NCBI GenBank assembly: GCA_014529385.2
Contig: CM043949.1
Location: forward strand, 107,146,054 to 107,210,053
Direction of reading: 5' to 3'
Source of the DNA: Adiantum capillus-veneris
Taxonomy: Eukaryota; Streptophyta; Polypodiopsida; Polypodiales; Pteridaceae
Length of the DNA: 64,000 nucleotides
Shown in pieces: positions 36,774 to 48,062 of the stretch. The position numbers and the translations under genes are program-made. The stretch's first letter is position 1. Each line of letters starts with the position of its first letter. The notes under the pieces are model-generated. The model worked only from the letters and a program-made list of their open reading frames with translations, was not told the DNA's origin and searched no databases.

Positions 36774-38251
36774 TGTCACGAGGACGTGGCAGTTATTAAC
36801 CATGTCATAGAGATGTGGCAACTGCTAACCTTGGTTGTTGGTTTCTTTCCAATGGGGTTTATTTTATTTGTTTTGAGACCCTCTTTTTGAAGTAGCAAAC
36901 GGTCGGACATTGTATGGCCAATGTGAACGGTAGATTCACCCGCAGACGGGAAGTGGTCGGCACTGAAATTCGTATGGTAAGAGGATGTCTAGGCTCAGAG
37001 CAAGATCATATAGGTCCCCCCGTCGCACTTAGCAAGTTGGTGGATACTAGGAAGTGAACTCAATTAAGGCGTAAAGTCAAGGTGGGACTACCAACAAAAA
37101 GTATCCGACAGTTGGGCCACATTGCACTTTTGGATGCGGTCCCAATGAGGATAGATGGTCAGAAGACCAGTGGGAGCCCAACGGAAGCATCTCCTAAAAT
37201 TTAGGGAACTGCTATTTTGGGCGGTGAAATGTGTTCGCGTCATTACCTCCGGTATGACTAGGGGAACACTTTATAACTCGGCCGCGAAGTCAACTGACGC
37301 GTCGGTTGGGATATTTTTAAGCGGCGAACCCGAAACGGGAAAATGCTTGAAAATGCGCCAAGTGTCACATTTTGGTGAACTTTCCTCTTGCAGAAAAATG
37401 GGCGCTGATTTTTATGCTGGGAGAGGCCTCATTTGCAACCTGTCACAGGTTAAGAGCTATGGAGTGCTTTCTTTCCCTCTCATGTACAGTGTGGTGCTAG
37501 GAGTGATGCCCTGCACACTACACACTGCTCTCTCTCTCCCCTACGTGCAGTTATGTGATGCCCCACAAGAGGGCTACTCATTTGACTGATGTACAGTTGT
37601 GTGGGTTCATGCTTTTGTGCTGAGGCAAGAGCCTCCTTGAGCAGGAACAGGGGTAGCTAGCTGCTGCTCCAAAGCAGGCACTGGTGAGGGTCATAACCTC
37701 ACCGAACAGGTGCAAAATCAGCGCTGTGTATGCGCTGTAAATTCACTGTTTTTCAGCCGTACGGACGCCAGGATCACTGGGAATCGTGCCCCACTGGCAA
37801 AGGACAGTTAGGGGACTGTTTGGGGCTGAAAACAGGGCAAAAACCAGTAAATACAGCGTGCTGAATTTACTGTTTTTGGACAGGAATCAGAGGGTATACG
37901 ACAGTGCAAGTGAGTTCCAGCAGGGGAATTGGTTTCGCGCAAGTTTTGGGGTTGTTATGCTGCCGAAATTTGGCCAATTCAAATGGTATCTAGGTGGATA
38001 CACGTGAAGGATTCCCAGGACCTTACCTTGTAATTTACCCTCCTAAAGAATAAAGAAATACCGAAAGGGGCGCCAATTTTGGGGCCTACAGGTTGTCGGC
38101 GTTTGCTCGGAGCATTCTAGCTTCCGAGCCGTGTGTGTATTCAAGTGTTAACTCCTGTCGCAGGTTCTCTTTGCAAAGTGCTCTGTGTGTGTATATAAAG
38201 TAAAGAATTTCGGGTGAAAGCCAACGCCTACCGCCCTACGGGCCGGTTTCA
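36774..38251 (+). repeat. 5' LTR of G1
   Basis: TGTCACGAGG to GGTTTCA. Contains AATAAA near 38048 and TATATAAA at 38192-38199; as the latter follows the former, which of these act is unclear. Confidence 0.95.
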
Positions 38252-38268
38252 TGGTTCCATTGCCGGGA
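38252..38268 (+). promoter_or_regulatory. Primer-binding site of G1
   Basis: TGGTTCCATTGCCGGGA begins directly after the LTR; TGG is the complement of tRNA CCA. I did not assign the tRNA. The G2 relic has AGGTTCCGTCGCCGGGA in the same place (51151-51167). Confidence 0.7.
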
Positions 38269-38349
38269 TATCAATCACTTTTTCCTCAAAGAGTGAGCCT
38301 GGATTGTTCAGGGTAAAGACACACAGTGCAAGAACGCGGGGATTACACT

Positions 38350-41300
38350 ATGGCCGACAACGGGAAGGGAATTATGGAAGAGGGTTCCTCTCCAAAGGAC
38401 AGGCAGGAGATTCCTATGGTTTTTGAGATTGGCGAGAGCTCACGGCCACGTCAGTCTGTACCTCCTGTCAACGTGAATGTCCCTCCAGTAGTACAGGGCT
38501 TTATGACAGGGCAACTTGAGGATGATGCGTTTAAGACTCAGTTAGTTGCCGCGGTGAATGTCTTTTCGCAGCTGGTGCAGAATCCGAGGTTTATGGAATT
38601 CTTGCAAGCGCCACCAGTGCAACATCAAAATAGGCAACCTACGCCGCGTACGGAGCTTGTTGAAGCTCAAGCCCAGGTACTTCATGAGGCGCAGGAGGAA
38701 AGGGAACACTCGCATGTTGCGGAGTCGGGGGCTCCAAAGCAAGTTCCTCCCGTGCTTGAACAGGTGGCTAGAACGCCTATTCCACAGGTTATGCCAGTTC
38801 AGCCCGCCACCTTTCAGAGCCAGCATGCTGCCTTGAATGGACAGGGAGCTGGATACCAGGCTATGCACTCAGTTTTTCCACCACCCACGGTACATCCTGG
38901 GTATTTCGGGGGTGGATCAGTGTTCCAAAGTATGGCTGGTTATGCGTCTGGAAGTCAGCCGTACATGCCAGGAACAGTGTTCGGGGGTATGCAAGGCATC
39001 ATGCCAAACCCCATGTATGGTACTATCGGCATGCAGCAAGGTTTCCACTGCGACCAGGGTCGTTTTGGCATGGCTGGTTTTTCTGGACAGCAGCCAGATA
39101 TCGCACCTCTTACGCAAAATGTGAATGGCCAAGGTGTGCCGATCATGCCTAGTACAGTGCCCATGTTGCAGACCATTCCGTATGACCACTTGGGGGCACT
39201 AGAGAAGCCGAAGGCTTACAAAGAAGGTGGTGCAGCGGTAAAGTTCAGTACCTTCAGTGGTTTCGAGGACAAGACAAAGGCACTTACTTTCCTCCAGCAG
39301 TTTGATACAGCTTATGCGGGAGGGAATTTTACAGAGGCCTCGAAGGTCAGGAAAGCTGCCACTTTCTTAAAGGACAATGCGCTTACATGGTGGACGACAT
39401 TGTTAATGCAAGGACAGGCACCCGCCACTTGGGTTTACTTCAAGCAAATGTTTGCATCTGCTTGGCTATCAAATGAATTTGAAGCCGATGTCCTGACAGA
39501 TTGGCACCAGCTTACGGCAGCTTCGTGCAAGAGCTTGCTGGAGTATAATAGGAGGTTTTGTAAAGCATTACTCTTAGTGACCTCCTACAGATTTGTGCCA
39601 CTGACAGAGCAGATAGAGAAGTATTGTTGTGGGTTGCCTAAAGGGCTTCGCGATTACTGTACAAAGAACAGAGTGGCTACCCTTACTCAGCTTATGGAAG
39701 TTGCGAACACTGGTCTTGCCCTGTTGAAAGGAGAGGACAGTGGATTTCCGAGCAGTGATAAAGGAGGGCAGCAAAAGAAAAATTCAGCGAAGAAGCCCTT
39801 TGTGAAAACGGCTCCTGATGCGTCACAGGGGTCAGAACAGGCCACCAAAGACAAGGATTCAGCTGGGACTTCTGGAGCGCAGGCAAAGAAACAGAAAAGG
39901 AAGCCTTTTGTACGCAAGTCGCTCGAGGAAAAGAAGGTCCTAATGGCTGAGAACAAATGCTTTATATGCGAGCAGCCTGGTCATATTTCTATCAATTGTC
40001 CACAAAGGAAAAGGCCAGCTGACTCAGAGGATAAAGAAGACCAGAAAGGCAAGAAGCCTAAACCCACGGCAGGTTTAGTGCCAGACATGGTGGGTGACAG
40101 GCCCAACACAGATGCCAGTGAGTTATGCAGGGCATGGGGTAAAGTTAGAGATCAGACGGCACTCATCTTCTTTGATCCAGGTGCCAAAGCCAACTTTATC
40201 TCACCAGAGTTAGCTATGAAGCTCAGCATCAAAGCTGAAGAGATGGGGTACACAGCAGAGGCAGGGTTGGCATGTCCTGGCCACTCAGAGTGTGCTACTC
40301 CCATCATTGGAAAACCGCGTCTGCATATTCAGTCGTATGTGGACACTGAAGAGTTTTACATCATGCCGCTGGAAGGTTGTGACGCCTTGTTGGGGATCTC
40401 GTGGATGTTCCGAGTGCATGGAGTCTTGGATGCCTACAACAAAAAGATCATTGTACAGCATAGGGGCAAAACTCACATCTTGGATGTAAAGCTTAAAGGA
40501 GAGTCAGTCCCTATTGTATCTGCTTTGGCTATCACTTCTGTAATAAAGAATCATCTTTCTGTGTACTTGATTTTTGCACGTGATGTCTCAGATAAGGATC
40601 AGTCAAATTTATCTGTGTTAGATAAAGAAAGGTCAGCATTTTTGCAAAAGTTTAGTGACTGTTTTTCTGATTCATTACCGTCACAATTGCCGCCAGAGAG
40701 ACCTGAGGACCATCGGATAGATTTGGTGCCAGGGTGTAGCCCACCAAATAGACCTCCCTACAGGGTTAGTGCGGCGCAGCAGAAAGAGATTATGGTCCAG
40801 GTTGAGGAGTTATTAGAGAAGGGGCTGATTCAGCCTAGTTCTTCACCCTTTTGCTCCCCAGTGCTCCTAGTGCAGAAGAAGGATGGCTCATGGCGCATGT
40901 GTATTGATTACCGTGCGTTGAATAAGAATACCATCAAGAATAGGTTTCCTATTCCTCGCATTGATGATATTCTCGATCGTTTAGAGGGTGCTGCAATTTT
41001 CAGCAGGATAGACCTGAAGAGTGGGTACCATCAGATTCGTATAAGCCCAGAGGATGTGCACAAGACTGCGTTTAGAACGACATTTGGTCTTTATGAGTTT
41101 CTAGTGATGCCATTTGGGCTAACAAATGCTCCAGCCACGTTCAACAGAATGATGGACCGGATTTTCCGCTCGCATCAACAGTTTGTTGGAACATTCTTCG
41201 ATGACATGATTGTGTATTCCAAGAATGAAGAGGAGCATAGGCGTCACTTGACCATTGTGTTCGAAGAGCTGCGCAGTCACAGGTTACTTGTCAATCCTAA

Positions 41301-43323
41301 GAAAAGTGAATTCTTCCTCGAAGAGATCCACTTTCTGGGCCACATAGTCTCAAAGGATGGTGTTAGAATGGATCCCGCAAAGGTCGAAGCTATCAAGACA
41401 TGGCCAGACTTGAAGACTATGCACGATGTCAGAAGCTTCTTGGGATTGTGTTCCTACTATAGAAGGTTTATCAGAAATTTTGCAGAGATAGCATCGCCTC
41501 TTCACGCATTGCAACAGAAAGAGGTCACTTTCAGATGGACCCAAAAAGAGATTTCAGCTTTTAGTCTCTTAAAGGAAAAGTTGACTTCAGATCCAGTTAT
41601 TGTTTTGCCAGATCTCAGGAAGTCATTTGTGGTCCAGTGTGATGCATGTGGCAGTAGCATCGGAGCAGTGCTAATGCAAGATGGACGGGTAGTAGCCTAT
41701 GAAAGCCGAATTTTGCAAGGGCCAGAGAGGACTATGCAAGTCTATGAGAAAGAGCTCTTGGCCGTGATTCATGCGCTTTCTAGCTGGAAGCACTACCTCT
41801 TAGGTGCTGATTTTGTTGTCCAAACAGATCATCATACCTTGCGATACTTCTTGACACAGTCAAAGTTATCCGAAAAGCATATGCGATGGGCAAACATTCT
41901 TTCCATGTTCCACTTCCAGATTATGCATGTGGAAGGCAAGAAGAATGTTGTGGTTGATGCGTTATCAAGAAAGCCACAAATTTCAGCTGTGTCAATTCCT
42001 TATCATCATGAGTTAGATGACATGAAGGAACAGTATACTGCTGATGAAGATTTTGCAAGGATCTTTGAACAGTTACAAGAGGGGCAACATCACGAGCACT
42101 ACCTCCTCAGAGATGGTTTTATGATGATGCATGGCAGACTTTGTGTCACTAGGCCATTGCGACATAAGGTCATGGAAGAGAGTCATATCCCACCGTATGC
42201 AGGGCATCGTGGCATTGATGCAACAGTTAAAGCGGTAGAGACGTTCTTCTATTGGCCTACCTTGAGGAGAGATGTGGATGCCTTTGTGCGAGCATGCATA
42301 GTTTGCCAAAAGGTCAAGTTTGATAGGCAAAAGGCACCAGGGTTGTTACAACCACTGCCGATTCCGGATAAGCCATGGGAAAGCATTGCTATGGACTTTA
42401 TCTTTGATCTTCCAAGGACGTCAACAGGGAATGATGGTATATGGACCATTATCTGCAGGTTCAGCAAGCAGGCCCATTTTATCCCTGTCAGGAAGAAGAT
42501 AAAATCTGATCAGATGGCACGCTTGTTCATGTACAATGTGTTTAAGTACCATGGTATGCCACAATCGATTATCAGTGATCGTGATCCTCGCATGACCAGT
42601 TTGTTCTGGAGAGGATTGTTTGAGAACATGGGTACTACGCTCAAGTTCTCGTCTTCGTTTCATCCACAAACTGATGGACAGTCAGAAGAGGCCAATTCTA
42701 CTGTCTTAGATCTGCTGAAATGCTATGTGTCAGATAATAAGGGCAAGTGGGAACAGTATTTGCCTATGCTTGAGTATGCGTACAATAATACGGTGCATTC
42801 GTCTACTGGCAAAGCACCTTTTGAAATTGTTGAAGGCGGCAAAAAGGTTCCTCCCATTTTGCATACAAAGGACAAGATCTTTGAGGCAGATCGATATGTT
42901 GAGAACATGGATGAGATGTATAAGAGGATTAAAGTTGCCTTGGAGAAGACTCAGGCAAAACAGAAAAAGGCTGCTGATCGTCACCGTCGTGAATTGCTAC
43001 TATCACCTGGTGATTGGGTTCTCTTAAGGTTCGAAAAGGCAAGGTTAAAGAAGATGAAGGGCAAGGAACGGCTGTTTCCTAAGCTCAACATGCGATACTA
43101 TGGGCCTTTTCAAGTGCTTGACAAGATCAGCGATGTGGCTTACAAGCTGAAACTGCCTGATGCGTGGAAGATTCATAATGCGTTTCACGTGAGTCTTCTA
43201 AGACCCTTCGTGGGTGATGTGCCAGAAGATATGCCAGTTGAGGATCAGCCAGAAGTTGAGGAACTTGATGAGATCCTGGTACCTGAGCAAGTTTTGGCAC
43301 ATAAGGACAGAAAAGTTAAATGA
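38350..43323 (+). CDS. G1 Gag-Pol polyprotein (1,657 aa)
   Basis: Start ATG 38350 (MADNGKG) is chosen because the diverged relic at 51249 begins with MADKGKV. Order by residue: Gag core ~290-470 (FSTFSGFEDKTKALTFLQQF, ALTWWTTLL); zinc knuckle CFICEQPGHISINC ~537-550; protease ~608 with DPGA in place of the usual D-S/T-G-A; reverse transcriptase ~805-1000 with DLKSGYHQI and FFDDMIVYS; RNase H ~1090-1210 (CDACGSS, YEKELLAVIHAL, TDHH); integrase with HHCC ~1285-1318 and catalytic D1348, D1410, E1446; GPF module MRYYGPFQV. All catalytic residues except the protease Ser/Thr look intact. TGA 43321-43323 ends it before the chromodomain-like tail. Confidence 0.95.
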   Translation: MADNGKGIMEEGSSPKDRQEIPMVFEIGESSRPRQSVPPVNVNVPPVVQGFMTGQLEDDAFKTQLVAAVNVFSQLVQNPRFMEFLQAPPVQHQNRQPTPRTELVEAQAQVLHEAQEEREHSHVAESGAPKQVPPVLEQVARTPIPQVMPVQPATFQSQHAALNGQGAGYQAMHSVFPPPTVHPGYFGGGSVFQSMAGYASGSQPYMPGTVFGGMQGIMPNPMYGTIGMQQGFHCDQGRFGMAGFSGQQPDIAPLTQNVNGQGVPIMPSTVPMLQTIPYDHLGALEKPKAYKEGGAAVKFSTFSGFEDKTKALTFLQQFDTAYAGGNFTEASKVRKAATFLKDNALTWWTTLLMQGQAPATWVYFKQMFASAWLSNEFEADVLTDWHQLTAASCKSLLEYNRRFCKALLLVTSYRFVPLTEQIEKYCCGLPKGLRDYCTKNRVATLTQLMEVANTGLALLKGEDSGFPSSDKGGQQKKNSAKKPFVKTAPDASQGSEQATKDKDSAGTSGAQAKKQKRKPFVRKSLEEKKVLMAENKCFICEQPGHISINCPQRKRPADSEDKEDQKGKKPKPTAGLVPDMVGDRPNTDASELCRAWGKVRDQTALIFFDPGAKANFISPELAMKLSIKAEEMGYTAEAGLACPGHSECATPIIGKPRLHIQSYVDTEEFYIMPLEGCDALLGISWMFRVHGVLDAYNKKIIVQHRGKTHILDVKLKGESVPIVSALAITSVIKNHLSVYLIFARDVSDKDQSNLSVLDKERSAFLQKFSDCFSDSLPSQLPPERPEDHRIDLVPGCSPPNRPPYRVSAAQQKEIMVQVEELLEKGLIQPSSSPFCSPVLLVQKKDGSWRMCIDYRALNKNTIKNRFPIPRIDDILDRLEGAAIFSRIDLKSGYHQIRISPEDVHKTAFRTTFGLYEFLVMPFGLTNAPATFNRMMDRIFRSHQQFVGTFFDDMIVYSKNEEEHRRHLTIVFEELRSHRLLVNPKKSEFFLEEIHFLGHIVSKDGVRMDPAKVEAIKTWPDLKTMHDVRSFLGLCSYYRRFIRNFAEIASPLHALQQKEVTFRWTQKEISAFSLLKEKLTSDPVIVLPDLRKSFVVQCDACGSSIGAVLMQDGRVVAYESRILQGPERTMQVYEKELLAVIHALSSWKHYLLGADFVVQTDHHTLRYFLTQSKLSEKHMRWANILSMFHFQIMHVEGKKNVVVDALSRKPQISAVSIPYHHELDDMKEQYTADEDFARIFEQLQEGQHHEHYLLRDGFMMMHGRLCVTRPLRHKVMEESHIPPYAGHRGIDATVKAVETFFYWPTLRRDVDAFVRACIVCQKVKFDRQKAPGLLQPLPIPDKPWESIAMDFIFDLPRTSTGNDGIWTIICRFSKQAHFIPVRKKIKSDQMARLFMYNVFKYHGMPQSIISDRDPRMTSLFWRGLFENMGTTLKFSSSFHPQTDGQSEEANSTVLDLLKCYVSDNKGKWEQYLPMLEYAYNNTVHSSTGKAPFEIVEGGKKVPPILHTKDKIFEADRYVENMDEMYKRIKVALEKTQAKQKKAADRHRRELLLSPGDWVLLRFEKARLKKMKGKERLFPKLNMRYYGPFQVLDKISDVAYKLKLPDAWKIHNAFHVSLLRPFVGDVPEDMPVEDQPEVEELDEILVPEQVLAHKDRKVK

Positions 43324-43539
43324 CAAGTTGCAAGACGTTATTTGGTGAAGTTCAAGAACTATCCACCCATGGATGCAAAGTGGATGGAAGAGCATGAACT
43401 GTCAAAGTCACCAAATGTATTGCAGCTTTACCTTGAAGCCTTTGGATTACAGCCTACTTATGCCCCAACCCAACGTGTGCAAAGGAGGGATAATGATAGA
43501 GCTAGTACATCAAATGTACATATGAATTCAGTGCCATAG
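43324..43539 (+). pseudogene. Chromodomain-like C-terminal tail of G1, separated by a TGA
   Basis: Same frame as the polyprotein. RRYLVKFKNYPPMDAKWMEE fits the chromodomain pattern YLVKW-GY--W---L that guides chromovirus integrases to chromatin, then a tail to the stop at 43537-43539. The relic G2 has GGA where G1 has TGA (about 51623), so the stop is private to this copy or is read through. Confidence 0.8.
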
Positions 43540-43695
43540 ATGGAAATGGCAAAAGTATGAAGGCCTCATTAAGTCATTTGTATCTATGTATGTTACGACC
43601 TTTCTTGCGGATACATGCGATGATAAAAGAGTGTTAATAGCACAAGATCATCAGTGGCGTGTATTTATGGTATGCAATCGAGGACGTTTGCGATT

Positions 43696-43709
43696 TCAAG
43701 AGGGGGGTA
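43696..43709 (+). promoter_or_regulatory. Polypurine tract of G1
   Basis: CAAGAGGGGGGTA directly before the 3' LTR. The same tract precedes the G2 3' LTR (52008-52021). Confidence 0.85.
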
Positions 43710-45187
43710 TGTCACAAGGACGTGGCAGTTATTAACCATGTCACAGAGATGTGGCAACTGCTAACCTTGGTTGTTGGTTTCTTTCCAATGGGGTTTATTT
43801 TATTTGTTTTGAGACCCTCTTTTTGAAGTAGCAAACGGTCGGACATTGTATGGCCAATGTGAACGGTAGATTCACCCGCAGACGGGAAGTGGTCGGCACT
43901 GAAATTCGTATGGTAAGAGGATGTCTAGGCTCAGAGCAAGATCATATAGGTCTCCCCGTCGCACTTAGCAAGTTGGTGGATACTAGGAAGTGAACTCAAT
44001 TAAGGCGTAAAGTCAAGGTGGGACTACCAACAAAAAGTATCCGACAGTTGGGCCACATTGCACTTTTGGATGCGGTCCCAATGAGGATAGATGGTCAGAA
44101 GACCAGTGGGAGCCCAACGGAAGCATCTCCTAAAATTTAGGGAACTGCTATTTTGGGCCGTGAAATGTGTTCGCGTCATTACCTCCGGTATGACTAGGGG
44201 AACACTTTATAACTCTGCCGCGAAGTCAACTGACGCGTCGGTTGGGATATTTTTAAGCGGCGAACCCGAAACGGGAAAATGCTTGAAAATGCGCCAAGTG
44301 TCACATTTTGGTGAACTTTCTTCTTGCAGAAAAATGGGCGCTGATTTTTATGCTGGGAGAGGCCTCATTTGCAAACTGTCACAGGTTAAGAGCTATGGAG
44401 TGCTTTCTTTCCCTCTCATGTACAGTGTGGTGCTAGGAGTGATGCCCTGCACACTACACACTGCTCTCTCTCTCCCCTACGTGCAGTTATGTGATGCCCC
44501 ACAAGAGGGCTACTCATTTGACTGATGTACAGTTGTGTGGGTTCATGCTTTTGTACTGAGGCAAGAGCCTCCTTGAGCAGGAACAGGGGTAGCTAGCTGC
44601 TGCTCCAAAGCAGGCACTGGTGAGGGTCATAACCTCACCGAACAGGTGCAAAATCAGCGCTGTGTATGTGCTGTAAATTCACTGTTTTTCAGCCGTACGG
44701 ATGCCAGGATCACTGGGAATCGTGCCCCACTGGCAAAGGACAGTTAGGGGACTGTTTGGGGCTGAAAACAGGGCAAAAACCAGTAAATACAGCGTGCTGA
44801 ATTTACTGTTTTTGGACAAGAATCAGAGGGTATACGACAGTGCAAGCGAGTTCCAGCAGGGGAATTGGTTTCGCGCAAGTTTTGGGGTTGTTATGCTGCC
44901 GAAATTTGGCCAATTCAAATGGTATCTAGGTGGATACACGTGAAGGATTCCCAGGACCTTACCTTGTAATTTACCCTCCTAAAGAATAAAGAAATACCGA
45001 AAGGGGCGCCAATTTTGGGGCCTACAGGTTGTCGGCGTCTGCTCGGAGCATTCTAGCTTCCGAGCCGTGTGTGTATTCAAGTGTTAACTCCCGTCGCAGG
45101 TTCTCTTTGCAAAGTGCTTTGTGTGTGTATATAAAGTAAAGAATTTCGGGTGAAAGCCAACGCCTACCGCCCTACGGGCCGGTTTCA
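43710..45187 (+). repeat. 3' LTR of G1
   Basis: 1,478 bp, same ends and length as the 5' LTR. Confidence 0.95.
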
Positions 45188-45836
45188 GCGGGGACGGACT
45201 GGAACGGCAGGGGTCGGCCGGGAACGGCTGCAGGCCATTCAAAAATTTGACCGTTTATGACCGTTTTTAACGGATCTGTGCAGCCCCAACTGCCACATTT
45301 TGGAAACGCCGAGGGACGGACGGAAATCGAGCCGGACCGGGAGGTCGCAGGGGGGACGGACCGGGGACGGCGGGGACGGACTGGAACGGCAGGGGTCGGA
45401 CGGGAACGGCTGCAGGCCATTCAAAAATTTGACCGTTTATGACCGTTTTTAACGGATCTGTGCAGCCCCAACTGCCACATTTTGGGAGCCTTGGCCCTTG
45501 GGAGGCTATAAAAGGCTCCCTTGGGCCTCTTAATACTCATAGTCTCAATGCTCATTCCATTTCCTTCAAGCTCAAGGCTCAAGCTACTCAATCATCAATG
45601 CTTTCCTCTCTACTCAATGCTCATTGCTCAAGCTTGAAGCATGACCATTGACTACTCTACACTCTAGTCTCCACTCTCAAGTCTCTCCCTCTTCTACCCA
45701 CTTTGAAGTTTGAACTTTGAAGCTCTCCTCTCCCTCTTCTACCCACTTTGAAGCTCTCCTCTACTCTCTCTCCACACAAGCTCTTCTCTAACTCCTCTAA
45801 CTTCTAAGCTCTACTCTCTCGATTCTCTCCACCATC
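45188..45836 (+). other. hAT 5' subterminal tandem repeat and leader
   Basis: The block from AAACGCCGAGGGACGG to GCCACATTTTGG occurs twice, as a ~188-bp tandem repeat; G1 sits in the first copy and the second begins near 45303. CTATAAAAGG at about 45507-45516 is a TATA box for the transposase, followed by a CT-rich, CTCAAGCT-repeating leader up to the ATG. Confidence 0.75.
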
Positions 45837-48062
45837 ATGTCATCTCAAGCCAACTCCACTTCTCAAGCCGCTTCTTCTCGAAGGAGGCCCGCCGTGCAAA
45901 CGTGGTCGTGGTGGGATGAAGTCGACTTTAGCTCGCGTGGCAAAGGTGGCGGTGCAAGACCATGGACGTGCAAGCTATGTCCATACAAGAGAACGGGTGG
46001 TTCAAACAAAGTGCGAGCCCATCTTCTTCATGAACCCGGTCATGAGGTGAAGTTTTGTCCTCATGTAGCTCCCGAGAAGAGGTTGGATCTTCTTGAGAAG
46101 CTCACGGTGTATGAGGTTGCGGAAGCGACCAAGAGGGGCCGTTTTGTTGCCGTTGATCCCTCCGCCACGACGACACCGCGAGAGCAAAGGGAAGCCAACC
46201 TTGACGACATCTCTCGAACCTTCAAGAGCCATGCATCTACACCGTCCTCTTCCGTTTCGCATCGCCAAACCACTCTCAACGAAAATTGGGATCCTAAATT
46301 GAAGGAAGAGGTGGATAGGTCGGTTGCCCGATTCTTCTTCCACGACCACATTGCCTTCCATGCTTCGCGGTGAGTTTCCCTTGGCATATGCACATTGCAA
46401 TCTTCCATTTTGTATTCATAATGGGTTATAACTTCTCGACTCTCGACTCTCCATACTAACACAACATGCTCTATTTTGTGTGGATAGGTCTCCATACTTT
46501 CGAACCATGGTTACGAAAATAGGGGAATATGGCTCCTCTTATGTGCCACCTTCATCGGAGAGGCTTCGCACCACCGTCCTTGACAAAGAGAAACTTGCCG
46601 TGGAGCAAGCGGCTCAAGCAACAAAGGATTTGTGGGAGACCAATGGCGTCTCTCTTCTTGTAGATGGATGGAGCGACACCCGCAAGCGGTCCATCCACGG
46701 GGTGGTGGCCTACTCTCGGGGGGAGATGTACTTTGTGGAGTCACATGATGCATTCGATAGTGGCAAGGCCGCTGAGATGCTTGCTGCGGAGTGGACAAGC
46801 ACCATAGAGATCACTGGCCCGGAGAATGTCCTTTGTATGGTTGCAGATGGAGAGGCGTCAAATAGGGCAGCCGGAGCTATCATTGAGGGCATGTATCCCA
46901 GCATCCATGTCACATTTTGCATGGCGCATTGCCTCAATAACCTCCTCAAGGACATAGGGAACTTGTCATGGATTTCACCCACCATTGGTGACGCCTCTCG
47001 AATTGTCTCCTTTGTGCTCAACCATCAAAAAGTACGCCATGAATTCTCAAAGAGGAGCCACTTGTCCTTGCTCAAATATTCATAGACAAGATTTGCATTT
47101 AATTGGCTTATGCTAGGCCGCTTGTCTACATGTGGCGGAGCCTTAAGGGGCCTCTTTCTCAGTGATGAGTTCCAGGCCATGCCGGAGTCTACATCAGAAG
47201 TAGGATTGAAATGCCGAGAATGGGCCGACGACGCCGCCTGGTGGGAGGAGGTGAAGACTCTTGACGCCATGGTCAAGCCTATTCTACACCTACTTCGAGT
47301 GGTGGATGGCTTGCAGCCATGCATTGGCAAAGTCTACGAAGCCATGGATCGGATGATAGAGGCACTTGAGAAGCTTGTGCCTGACCCTGTTCAGTATGCG
47401 GAGATTCATGGCTTGTGTGAGTCGAGGTAAAATGGATACTACTCTCCACTTCATGCGGCAGCTTATGTGCTTGACCCTGAGTTTCAAGGAAGGCGTCAAG
47501 AGACCGACAAGGAGGTGAGCAAAGGATGGCGGCTTGCATTGGAGCGCCTTGAGCCTAGCAGTGACATTAGGCGCAAGATTAGAGACGAGCTACTCAATTA
47601 CATGCAAAAGAAGGGCTCCTATGGATGTGTAGATGCACAACTTGATCGCAACAAGATTGGCTTGGTTTTGTGGTGGGAGGACTATGGAGGAGATGGCCCA
47701 CATTTGCAGCCTTGGTTGTTCGTGTCCTTCGCCAAGCATGTACCACTAGTTGCTTGGAGCAACTATGGAGTGTGTACAGCCACATTGCCTCTAAGAAGAG
47801 GAATCGCCTTGGGGTTCAGAGGGCCAATGATTTGGTGTTTGTGAGCGCTAACTTGCGCATGCTTGCCAAGAGCGTCACACACAAGGCAGATCCTTTCACT
47901 GAGTGGGAGATGGCACAAGAGAATCCATCTATGGCCGATACTCTTTTGGAGGAGCTAGAGGAGGATTTCGAGCCTCAATGCGAGCCTCCCGAGCCCTCAT
48001 ATGTCGCTGACGACCTCGACTACGACGACGATGTGGAGATTCAGCAGGCGAGCACTTCTTGA
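45837..48062 (+). pseudogene. hAT transposase, two exons, two stops and a frameshift
   Basis: Cuts and moves the hAT element. Exon 1 (45837-46369) encodes a BED-type zinc finger: WSWWDEV, CKLCPYK, HLLHEPGHEVKFC. A 118-bp intron (46370-46487, GTGAGT...GATAG) keeps phase. Exon 2 has DGWSD and VADGEASN, which carry the first two catalytic acids of hAT enzymes, then LLKYS*TRFAFNWLML with a TAG at 47083-47085, a TAA at 47428-47430, and the dimerisation region WWEDYGGDGPHLQ, frameshifted near 47715 into CLEQLWSVYSHIASKKRNRL. It ends in an acidic tail at 48062. Probably inactive; mobilisation could come from another copy. Confidence 0.92.

Larger units (their letters stand above)
36774..45187 (+). 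mobile_element. Young Ty3/gypsy chromodomain element G1, nearly intact
   Basis: Both LTRs are 1,478 bp and differ at about 15 sites by eye (around 1%), 12 of them transitions. A perfect 5-bp duplication GCGGG flanks it (36769-36773, 45188-45192). PBS, polypurine tract and one long polyprotein are present. A single in-frame TGA separates integrase from a chromodomain-like tail. It is inserted in the 5' subterminal repeats of the hAT. Confidence 0.95.

Noticed and set aside
37155-37589. 144-codon frame in the G1 LTR, repeated at 44091-44525
   Set aside because: Kept in both LTRs because they are young duplicates; the diverged G2 LTR does not preserve it, so a real gene is unlikely.
38542-39189. 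Frames on both strands overlapping G1 gag
   Set aside because: Alternative frames of an intact polyprotein; no start context or homology of their own.
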